Assembly: GCA_910585545.1 (NCBI GenBank)
Contig: CAJUFN010000001.1
Span: 124,001-188,000, forward strand
Origin: an uncultured Lachnospiraceae bacterium
Lineage (GTDB): Bacteria > Bacillota > Clostridia > Lachnospirales > Lachnospiraceae
Length of the DNA stretch: 64,000 nt
Direction: 5' to 3'
Shown: piece by piece, positions 51,687 through 59,100 of the stretch
Layout of the letters: the number at the start of each line of letters is the position of its first letter
How positions within the stretch are numbered: position 1 is the first letter of the stretch
Translations under genes and position numbers: made by a program
Notes under the pieces: model-generated
What the model was told of the DNA's origin: nothing
What the model saw: only the letters and a program-made list of their open reading frames with translations
The model's database searches: none

Positions 51687-53360
51687 TTATTCTACTGCCA
51701 ATACATAATAATAAATCGGCTGTCCTCCAAAATGTGTATCTACATCAAGCTGCGGATACAATTCTTCAATCTGAGCGCTGAAATTCTCGGCGTCTTCTTC
51801 ACTGACATCCTCGCCATAATACAGACTGATCAACTCGCTGTCTTCATCCACCAGCTGCAAAAGCATGTCTTTGGCTGTCTCTTCGATGGATGTACCTACC
51901 GAGATAATTCCGGCATCACCGATTCCCATAATATCACCTTCGTGAATCTCTTTGTCATCAATCTTCGTATCTCTGACTGCATAAGTAACCTGACCCGATT
52001 TAACGTTCTTAATCTCCTCTAACATCATCTCTTCATTTTCTTTCGCGCTTAATTCCGGCACAAAATTAATGACTGCCGTAATTCCCTGGGGAACTGTCTT
52101 CGTTGGAATTACAATGATCTCTTTATCTTCCACAAGCGCTTTCGCCTGATTTGCCGCGAGTACAATATTCTTATTGTTCGGAAGGATAAATACACTGTCT
52201 GCATTTACTTCATCAATCGCGGTCAGCATGTCTTCCGTACTAGGATTCATCGTCTGTCCGCCTTCGATAATATAATCTACGCCAAGTTCACGGAAAATCT
52301 CATTTAATCCTTCTCCAATGGAAACTGCAATGAATCCCATCGGTTTTCTTGGTTCTTTTTGTTTCGCTTCTTTCTCGGCTTCCTTTTGCTGTGCCGCTAT
52401 CTTATTGGCATCGCGGATCAATTTCTCTTCATGCTCTTCACGCATATTATCAATCTTCATGCGGGAAAGTTGTCCGAAGGTAAGCGCCTTTTGAATCGCA
52501 AGTCCCGGATCATTTGTATGCACATGCACTTTTACCACTTCATCATCTGCCACACATACAATAGAATCACCAATGGATTCCAAAAATGCCTTGAATCCCT
52601 TTTCATCCTCTTCGGTAAATTCCTTCTCCGCAAGAATAATAAACTCTGTACAATATCCGAATTTAATCTCTGCCGTAGATTCCGCGCTGATTTTTGTAAT
52701 TCCTGCACCGGCGCTTGGTTTGATCGCTGAATAGTCGATCTCTTTGCCAAGGAATGCATCATATGCACCTTTCAATACTTCCAAAAGCCCTTGTCCGCCA
52801 GAGTCTACAACACCGGCTTCTTTTAATACCGGAAGCATCTCCGGAGTCTTTTCCAGTACCGCTTCGGCATGTTCTAATACTTTTGGAATAAATACTTCCA
52901 AATCATCTGTCTCTTCTGCAAGTTCTAACCCTTTATCCGCAATTCCTTTTGCCACAGTCAGAATGGTTCCTTCCTTTGGCTTCATAACTGCTTTATATGC
53001 CGTTTCTTTTGCTTTCACAAGTGCATTTGCCAAAACGATCACATCAATCTCTTTGTGTTCCTTGATTCCTTTCGTAAATCCACGAAACAACTGTGAAAGG
53101 ATGACTCCTGAGTTTCCTCTTGCTCCTCGCAATGAACCAGATGAAATGGCCTTTGCAAGTGAAACCATATCCGGATTGGAAAGCGCAGTCACTTCTTTCG
53201 CTGCAGCCATAATGGTCAATGACATATTTGTTCCTGTATCCCCATCCGGAACAGGAAATACGTTCAATTCATTAATAAATTCTTTTTTTGCCTCAATATT
53301 CGACGCACCGGCTAAAAACATTTTCCCCAGCATCTCAACATTGATTATTTTGGTAGCCAC
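51687..53360 (-). CDS. DAK2-domain protein, fatty acid kinase FakA/YloV type
   Basis: Phosphorylates fatty acids bound to FakB partners in characterised relatives, for phospholipid synthesis. 557 residues: DAK2-type kinase domain (about 1-200, VFPVPDGDTGTNMS), a middle domain (YCTEFIILAEKEF) and a C-terminal DegV-like part. GTG start with an AGGAGG site 9 nt upstream. It follows the Asp23 gene and precedes recG, the usual order. No FakB gene is in the window. Confidence 0.9.
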   Translation of the reverse strand: MATKIINVEMLGKMFLAGASNIEAKKEFINELNVFPVPDGDTGTNMSLTIMAAAKEVTALSNPDMVSLAKAISSGSLRGARGNSGVILSQLFRGFTKGIKEHKEIDVIVLANALVKAKETAYKAVMKPKEGTILTVAKGIADKGLELAEETDDLEVFIPKVLEHAEAVLEKTPEMLPVLKEAGVVDSGGQGLLEVLKGAYDAFLGKEIDYSAIKPSAGAGITKISAESTAEIKFGYCTEFIILAEKEFTEEDEKGFKAFLESIGDSIVCVADDEVVKVHVHTNDPGLAIQKALTFGQLSRMKIDNMREEHEEKLIRDANKIAAQQKEAEKEAKQKEPRKPMGFIAVSIGEGLNEIFRELGVDYIIEGGQTMNPSTEDMLTAIDEVNADSVFILPNNKNIVLAANQAKALVEDKEIIVIPTKTVPQGITAVINFVPELSAKENEEMMLEEIKNVKSGQVTYAVRDTKIDDKEIHEGDIMGIGDAGIISVGTSIEETAKDMLLQLVDEDSELISLYYGEDVSEEDAENFSAQIEELYPQLDVDTHFGGQPIYYYVLAVE

Positions 53361-53377
53361 GATAAAGTTCCTCCTTG

Positions 53378-53737
53378 TTAATCAATTACTCTTACGCCTT
53401 CAATGTAAATATTGATCTTATCTACACTCAGTCCTGAAAATTCTTCTACTTTATATCTTACATTACTCATAAGGTTCTCTGTCACTGCTGAAATGCTGAC
53501 TCCATAGGATACAATCACATGAAAATTCAGCGAAATCTTATTCTCTTCTGAAATATCAACCTGAATTCCTCTGGTAAGGCTTTCCTTCTTCAATAAATGT
53601 ACCAGACCATCCTTCATGCTGATTGCGGCCATTCCGACAATTCCAAAGCATTCTACAGCTACGGATCCTGCATATTTTGCAATAACTTCCGGATCGATCG
53701 AAATGATTCCTAAATCTGTGCTTACATTACCTCTCAT
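53378..53737 (-). CDS. Asp23/Gls24-family envelope stress protein (YloU-like)
   Basis: 119 residues: IISIDPEVIAKYAGSVAVECFGIVGM opening and IVSYGVSISAVTENLMSNVRYKVEEFSG later, the Asp23 core. Thought to act near the cell envelope; biochemical role unsettled. A strong GGAGG site and a consensus promoter (53796-53824) precede it. It is divergent from rpmB. Confidence 0.9.
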   Translation of the reverse strand: MRGNVSTDLGIISIDPEVIAKYAGSVAVECFGIVGMAAISMKDGLVHLLKKESLTRGIQVDISEENKISLNFHVIVSYGVSISAVTENLMSNVRYKVEEFSGLSVDKINIYIEGVRVID

Positions 53738-53795
53738 TAATCTATACCTCCAATCCTAAATTGATAGAATCCCGTTTTGCGCACTTATCAAACAT

Positions 53796-53824
53796 ATTAT
53801 ACTCTCTTTCCTAAAATTTTACAA
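53796..53824 (-). promoter_or_regulatory. Promoter of the asp23-fakA-recG unit
   Basis: Minus strand: TTGTAA (53819-53824), a 17-nt spacer, TATAAT (53796-53801). Near consensus. Confidence 0.8.
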
Positions 53825-53850
53825 CAATTTTGAAAAACTAAAATAAACAC

Positions 53851-53879
53851 TTGCAAAACTCAAATTTATCTGCTAAAAT
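53851..53879 (+). promoter_or_regulatory. rpmB promoter
   Basis: TTGCAA (53851-53856), a 17-nt spacer, TAAAAT (53874-53879), about 55 nt before the ATG. A short hairpin (GCCT-ATAT-AGGC) lies in the leader. Confidence 0.75.
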
Positions 53880-53932
53880 TATTAATGTTGTGAGCCTTAT
53901 ATAGGCATATAAGATCGTTAGGAGGTGCAATC

Positions 53933-54118
53933 ATGGCTAAATGTGCTATTTGTGAAAAGGGTGCTCATTTTGGAAACAATGTAAGTCACTCTCATAGAAA
54001 GACACCAAAAATGTGGAAATCTAATGTAAAATCTGTTCGCGTAAAGACAGAAGGCGGATCAAAAAGAATGTACGTATGTACTTCTTGCTTAAAATCCGGC
54101 AAAGTGGAAAGAGCTTAA
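53933..54118 (+). CDS. rpmB: 50S ribosomal protein L28
   Basis: 61 residues with zinc-ribbon cysteines CAIC and CTSC, and the family core HFGNNVSHSHRKTPKMWKSN. The zinc form is the one replaced by non-zinc copies under zinc limitation in some bacteria. A GGAGGTG site precedes the ATG. It ends at its own terminator. Confidence 0.96.
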   Translation: MAKCAICEKGAHFGNNVSHSHRKTPKMWKSNVKSVRVKTEGGSKRMYVCTSCLKSGKVERA

Positions 54119-54148
54119 TCTCTTTCATGCTGAATACAGACAAAGCGA

Positions 54149-54179
54149 AACCGAGGCATCCGTAAGCCCCGGTTTTTTT
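54149..54179 (+). terminator. rpmB terminator
   Basis: AACCGAGGC / GCCCCGGTT with one mismatch, an 8-nt loop and a run of seven Ts. Confidence 0.8.
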
Positions 54180-54215
54180 GTCGTATTATCTTTATTTTCC
54201 TTTCAACCCTTTCAA

Positions 54216-54353
54216 TCAACAGCAGAACATCTGATATCCAATCAACAGACATAGCAAAATCAGTAATACCCCGACAAACGTATTCGGGAGAAATATCATG
54301 ATAGTCATACCTACTGCAATAAAAAACAGCGCAAACCCTATGACGCGTTTCAT
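54216..54353 (-). CDS. Small membrane protein of 45 residues
   Basis: A short reading frame that begins MKRVIGFALFFIAVGM and runs through two hydrophobic segments separated by LPNTF, ending GYQMFCC before TGA. This is a compact two-helix hairpin. The ribosome site (GGTGAG) is weak. It sits between gerW and the rpmB terminator on the gerW strand. Another frame here (54115-54387) crosses that terminator and looks random, so this one is preferred. Function unknown. Confidence 0.7.
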   Translation of the reverse strand: MKRVIGFALFFIAVGMTIMIFLPNTFVGVLLILLCLLIGYQMFCC

Positions 54354-54425
54354 ACTCACCACACACCGGCAAACGATATTGATTCATTATATGCGCTCAT
54401 CTTAGATTCATGCACTGTTCTCATA

Positions 54426-54818
54426 TTATTTTTTTTCTTTTTCTGCTTCATCCAAAAGCTCGGAAACTTCCTTCTCCGTCATCTTTTTATCTTTTTTAAA
54501 ACGATCTATCAGATCCGGAACCATATCCAAAAGCTTTGTGATCGTATCCTGATTCTTAATATTTACGAGCTTTGCCGTTCCATTTTGCAAAACAAGCACT
54601 GCACTCGGTGTCATCTTGCCACCCACGCCGCCCGCTCCGCGGTCTCTTTTATCTGCATGGAAGGCTCCCGCACCTATTGCAAAAGAGACATCCACAAGAG
54701 GCAAGATAATCGTATCCCCTATATGAATCGGATCGCCCACAACAGTTTCTGTTGAAATCACAGTATCAATCCCCTGCACCAGTGCATCTACCGTATTTCG
54801 GAAATTATTTTCTGCCAT
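54426..54818 (-). CDS. GerW/YtfJ family sporulation protein
   Basis: 130 residues: the core DTIILPLVDVSFAIGAGAF and GGVGGKMTPSAVLVL, with the glycine-rich segment typical of YtfJ. In Bacillus the family takes part in spore germination. It follows the DUF2953 gene by 1 nt. The family name is firm, the role inferred. Confidence 0.88.
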   Translation of the reverse strand: MAENNFRNTVDALVQGIDTVISTETVVGDPIHIGDTIILPLVDVSFAIGAGAFHADKRDRGAGGVGGKMTPSAVLVLQNGTAKLVNIKNQDTITKLLDMVPDLIDRFKKDKKMTEKEVSELLDEAEKEKK

Positions 54819-54819
54819 A

Positions 54820-55812
54820 TTATGTTCCTCCTGCTCTTTGTTTCATTATTTTCCTGATATGTTTATATGTCACCCGGACATTTTTAGAAAGAATCAATCT
54901 TCCTGCCAGCAAAACCACATGACATATGCGGATATGCCCTTTCAGGAATATCTCTCCTTCCAGCATCCGCCGCTCAAAATCCGGAGTAATACTTACATTA
55001 TCACCAATAAACGGATATATCATACTAAGACCAGCCAAAGCCTGTCCGGTATGATAAGGATCCAAAAAACCAAATGTCACATCACCTTGTATTTTCTTCG
55101 GGAAAAAATGACCAATACATATTTTAACCGTACCAAGCACTTTTCGATACGCAAGACGATGCGGTTCATATTCGATAAATGCTACTATCCGGTCTTTTAA
55201 CTTTTCCAACACTTCTATCTTATCACAAATATTGGAAAAAGTATATTTCATCTTTTCGATTAGTTCATGAATTTTTTTTCGCATACGCAAGATAACGTTT
55301 GGTCTTTTTTTCTTTTGCTTCTTCTGCTCCTCTTTAGATGTTTCATCCATCTTTTGTTCTTCCGATGCTGACGGTATATCTTCTTTTGTGGTCTCTTTTT
55401 GGGTGGTCTCTTTTTTTGCGGTCTCTTCTTCCAAAGTTTCTTCTTTTAAGATTTCTTCTATCTCTTCTTTAACGACTGTCTCGACTGCTGTTTCGACTTC
55501 TTTTACTTCCTCAATCACTTTTTCTTCCGCTTCTTGGAAAAAAGATTCTTCTTTGAGGATTGTCTTCCATGCTGCCTTTACAGACCATTCATAATTTTCT
55601 CCATGTAATTGCAATTTGAACCGCAGCAAGCCAAACAACCATTTGACAGAAGCATTTATCTTTAATGAATCTTTTGTACCTTTACAGGATAAATCTGCCT
55701 GATATTTCACCGCGCAAAAAAGCACAATGCAAAGCAGTAATACCAAAATCCCCAGTATCACTGCAAGCACGATTCCTATGATTTTCAACAGCATTCCTAT
55801 TATATGCAACAT
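54820..55812 (-). CDS. DUF2953 membrane-anchored protein
   Basis: 330 residues: one N-terminal membrane segment (about 2-32), a folded part, then a long glutamate- and lysine-rich stretch (about 100-200, EEIEEILKEETLEEETAKKE) and a DUF2953 C-terminal domain (about 230-330). Such genes sit next to gerW in many spore formers. The start at 55812 is one of several ATGs. Role in sporulation is inferred from context only. Confidence 0.8.
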   Translation of the reverse strand: MLHIIGMLLKIIGIVLAVILGILVLLLCIVLFCAVKYQADLSCKGTKDSLKINASVKWLFGLLRFKLQLHGENYEWSVKAAWKTILKEESFFQEAEEKVIEEVKEVETAVETVVKEEIEEILKEETLEEETAKKETTQKETTKEDIPSASEEQKMDETSKEEQKKQKKKRPNVILRMRKKIHELIEKMKYTFSNICDKIEVLEKLKDRIVAFIEYEPHRLAYRKVLGTVKICIGHFFPKKIQGDVTFGFLDPYHTGQALAGLSMIYPFIGDNVSITPDFERRMLEGEIFLKGHIRICHVVLLAGRLILSKNVRVTYKHIRKIMKQRAGGT

Positions 55813-55828
55813 CCTTCTACCATCTCTC

Positions 55829-56155
55829 TCAATCCAACCGGATAAACTCCTCTTTTTCAAAGAAATCCTTGATATCTGCATCCTTCGTTTCCCGATATAC
55901 CTCCTCAGTAATACACTTCACCACATCCAATGCTTCCATATAACCGGATGCAAGCCCGACTACTAACAAGTCTCCCTGAAAACGTTTTTGATGCAGTAAT
56001 ACAGCGTCAAAAAATTCCAACTGCTTCTTTGGATACCTCGGTAATATGATCAGATACACATTCAAAACCGTTTCTTTTTTCTTTAATTTTTCTAATATTT
56101 TCTCTTTTCTTGATGCTACATTCTCACCCAAATATAACTTTTTATAATACTGCAT
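55829..56155 (-). CDS. Uncharacterised conserved-looking cytosolic protein
   Basis: 108 residues, mixed alpha/beta (KKKETVLNVYLIILPRYPKK, LEFFDAVLLHQKRFQGDLLVVGLASG). No membrane segment, no recognised domain. It is between the class B PBP gene and the DUF2953 gene with 11-16 nt gaps, so it is part of the division/sporulation run. Confidence 0.7.
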   Translation of the reverse strand: MQYYKKLYLGENVASRKEKILEKLKKKETVLNVYLIILPRYPKKQLEFFDAVLLHQKRFQGDLLVVGLASGYMEALDVVKCITEEVYRETKDADIKDFFEKEEFIRLD

Positions 56156-56166
56156 ATGCGCCTCTT

Positions 56167-57636
56167 TTATCTACTGTAATACGCATCAAAAACTTCTTTT
56201 GCAACTGATATCGCTTTTGCCCCTGTATCATCTGCGCCTTCAATTACCACACTGATGACAAGTTCCGGATTATCTACATTGGAAAATCCCATGAACCAAG
56301 AATGGCTCTTGCTTTTATCACTGCTGTATTCCGCAGTTCCTGTCTTGCCCGCCGCCGTATAGCTGTTGCTTTGTAAGATACTTCCGGTACCCTGCGTTAC
56401 GACCGCTTCCATATACTCTTTTAACTTAGCGGCTTCTCCTGACTGCATCAGCGTACCTGCTTTTTCCGGCATATATTTCTTAATAACAGAACCGCTGTAA
56501 TTTGTAATCCGATCTACCAGATACGGCTTCATCAAAGTTCCTCCATTGGCAATCGCCGATGTGATAAGCGCCATATGATAAGGGCTCACTTGCGTCTTTC
56601 CCTGCCCCATTGCAGTCATCATAAGTTCCGCATCGCTCGTATCTTTTGATACCGCAAACGAGCTTTGCCGATGCGGAATATCCCCAGGCAGCTTGCTGTT
56701 AAATAATAGCTCTTTTGCAGTTTTTGCATAACGCTCCCTGTCTAGCAGCAGTCCGATATTCACAAAAGATGCGTTACAGGAATTTGCAAAGGATTCCAAA
56801 AAGTTCTCTCTCCCATGCACTGTACTGTCAAAACAATGAATCACCACTCCCTGATGTTCAATACTTCCGCCGCATTCGTATGAATAATCCGCATAATTAT
56901 TGTATTCCCGCATGTACTCCAGCGCCGTTATCGCTTTGAAGGTAGATCCTGGCGCATATGCGCCATAGGTTGCCCGGTTTAGAAGAGCGCTGTCTTCATC
57001 CTGATTCAATTCTTCCCAATCTTCCGACACGGTATTCGGATCAAAACCCGGATTAGAAAACATTACCCGAACCTTACCGGTACTTGCCTCCAACACCACT
57101 ACCGCACCTTTATGATTTCCAAGTGCGTCTGCTGCTACTTCCTGAAGTCCCGCGTCCAATGTTGTCACAACACTGTCTCCGGTATTTTTCTTTGCCTGGA
57201 ATTCCTTCGTAACCCGTTCCAGAATAAATGCATTTGAAGTCAACAAATTATAATTCTGTGTAGACTCCAGTCCGCTTTTTCCTTTTACAGAATAACCGAC
57301 AACATGCGCAAACAAATCCCCATATGGGTATTCCCTTACTTCCGTTCCATCTTCGTCAAATGTTGTCTCTGCCAATATATTCCCACTGCTATCTAATATC
57401 TTTCCCCGAACTACTCGCTCTGCATACAGATCCTGCCTTGGATTATACGGACTATTGATAATCTCTTTACTCTTAACAGCATTAAAATATACCAAATACC
57501 CCATCATAACGATAAATAACGTTACAAACACATAGGTAATTCTTGCAAATTCTTTATTGGTATTTTTCTTTTTGCGCTCTTTCTTCCCGCTCTTTTTCTC
57601 TGAGAGCTTCCCGGACGGTTGCTCCGATTTCTTCAT
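56167..57636 (-). CDS. Class B penicillin-binding protein (FtsI/PbpA-like)
   Basis: 489 residues from an ATG at 57636; transpeptidase that works with the adjacent FtsW. A membrane segment (about 30-55), dimerisation domain (ERVVRGKILDSSGNILAE) and transpeptidase motifs STFK, SCN and KTG (AAGKTGTAEYSSD). The frame stays open upstream to 57798 over a lysine/arginine-rich stretch that overlaps the charged C-terminal tail of ftsW. With the chosen start the overlap is 83 nt; with the first ATG it is 245 nt. The exact start is uncertain. Confidence 0.88.
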   Translation of the reverse strand: MKKSEQPSGKLSEKKSGKKERKKKNTNKEFARITYVFVTLFIVMMGYLVYFNAVKSKEIINSPYNPRQDLYAERVVRGKILDSSGNILAETTFDEDGTEVREYPYGDLFAHVVGYSVKGKSGLESTQNYNLLTSNAFILERVTKEFQAKKNTGDSVVTTLDAGLQEVAADALGNHKGAVVVLEASTGKVRVMFSNPGFDPNTVSEDWEELNQDEDSALLNRATYGAYAPGSTFKAITALEYMREYNNYADYSYECGGSIEHQGVVIHCFDSTVHGRENFLESFANSCNASFVNIGLLLDRERYAKTAKELLFNSKLPGDIPHRQSSFAVSKDTSDAELMMTAMGQGKTQVSPYHMALITSAIANGGTLMKPYLVDRITNYSGSVIKKYMPEKAGTLMQSGEAAKLKEYMEAVVTQGTGSILQSNSYTAAGKTGTAEYSSDKSKSHSWFMGFSNVDNPELVISVVIEGADDTGAKAISVAKEVFDAYYSR

Positions 57637-59092
57637 CCACACTTCTTGGTCGCGGCTTACTCTGCGCACGTCTTTTTGGCTGCTCGAGCGGACGTTTTTC
57701 CTTATCGGCTGGCGCTTGTCTGCGTTTTGCAGGCTTCGATATTCTTTTTTCTTCTCGTAATTGTTTTGCCTTTTCTCGCTCAAGATTCTCTTCCTCATCT
57801 TCTCTTAATATATATAGACCTTGTATCACTGCAAACATGATCATCGTACTTAAAACAGAACTTCCTCCATAACTGATAAACGGAAGTGTCACACCGGTAG
57901 ACGGTATAAACTTTGTCACACCGCCAATCGTTAAAAATACCTGAAAGATGTAACATGTTCCAAGCCCAAGCGCTACCAATTTATAAAATAAGTCCCGAAG
58001 CTGCATGGCGATATTTAAGAACATTACATAACAACTTAGACAGATCAAGATCAAGCACAACGCAAAAATAAGTCCCAGTTCTTCCGAAATCGCAGAAAAG
58101 ATAAAATCTTCTTCTGCTACCGGTATCTCATTTGGCGCTCCCTGAAAAAGTCCCATTCCGAACCAACTGCCTGTGCCGATCGCAAACAAAGACTGCGCTA
58201 CCTGAAATCCACCATTTTGATAAACCGCAAACGGATCCTTCCACACCAATACACGTGTACGCACATGCGAAAACAGATGATATGCCGCTACGGAAGCCAC
58301 ACTTCCTGCTCCTAACCCTGCAAGCATATACAAAGGCTGTCTGGTCGCCACATAAAGCATGATCAAATATACAACAAAAATGATAAGCGCCGCGCCTAAA
58401 TCTTTGGATATTACTAAGATCAATACATGAAAAGCGGCCAATGCGGTTGTTATTACCACATTTGTAAAAGAAACTGATTTATAAAAACTTGCCGCCACAA
58501 AAAATACAAAAATAATCTTCACAAGCTCAGATGGCTGAATACTGATTCCGCCAAAGGTAAATCCAAGCTTTGCGCCGTCCGAGACTTGTGCCGCAACCAA
58601 CACGGCCGCCAAGGACACGATTCCAACCACTCCGTAAAAAATCCTCCACTGCGACAGCATTTTTACTTTTCGGATGATCAGCGGTACAAAAAGACTTGCG
58701 GCAAAACATCCGGATACAAATATGCACTGCTTCACGGCTTTGTTAAAAGACAGCCTGGTCAGCATGACAAAACCGATACTGATCAGCATGCACATATTAT
58801 TTACGACTAACCTTGATACCTTTGGATAAACAAACGTATACAGTAGATTGATCACAATAAGAATAACGCCTTGTACTGCATAAAAAATCAACATATTCAA
58901 TTCATTTGTACTTGTATAAATCACCAGAAAGCAGATAAAATGAATCACCAGCATCAGATTTCTCTGCCTGTTTAAAATTCTCTGCTTTTTATCATAATCA
59001 TGATATCCAAATACACTGAAACACTGATACGTATACAAAATAATGCACACTACCAATATATATTTGGAAAGCTCTACTATTATATTCGCCAA
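57554..59092 (-). CDS. FtsW/RodA/SpoVE-family lipid II polymerase
   Basis: SEDS glycosyltransferase. 512 residues: about ten membrane segments (30-420), the SEDS motifs (GGISIQPSELVKIIFV and a TGVTLPFISYGGSS loop), then a ~90-residue charged tail. Its class B PBP partner is directly downstream and overlaps the tail. Whether it serves division, elongation or sporulation cannot be told from sequence. Confidence 0.93.
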   Translation of the reverse strand: MANIIVELSKYILVVCIILYTYQCFSVFGYHDYDKKQRILNRQRNLMLVIHFICFLVIYTSTNELNMLIFYAVQGVILIVINLLYTFVYPKVSRLVVNNMCMLISIGFVMLTRLSFNKAVKQCIFVSGCFAASLFVPLIIRKVKMLSQWRIFYGVVGIVSLAAVLVAAQVSDGAKLGFTFGGISIQPSELVKIIFVFFVAASFYKSVSFTNVVITTALAAFHVLILVISKDLGAALIIFVVYLIMLYVATRQPLYMLAGLGAGSVASVAAYHLFSHVRTRVLVWKDPFAVYQNGGFQVAQSLFAIGTGSWFGMGLFQGAPNEIPVAEEDFIFSAISEELGLIFALCLILICLSCYVMFLNIAMQLRDLFYKLVALGLGTCYIFQVFLTIGGVTKFIPSTGVTLPFISYGGSSVLSTMIMFAVIQGLYILREDEEENLEREKAKQLREEKRISKPAKRRQAPADKEKRPLEQPKRRAQSKPRPRSVDEEIGATVREALREKEREERAQKEKYQ

Positions 59093-59100
59093 TATTCCAC

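Noticed and set aside
54115..54387. 90-residue open frame after rpmB on the minus strand
   Set aside because: It crosses the rpmB terminator and has random-looking composition; the 45-residue frame in another phase is far more protein-like.
55388..55594. Serine-rich small open frame on the plus strand
   Set aside because: Antisense reading of the Glu/Lys repeats in the DUF2953 gene; composition artefact.
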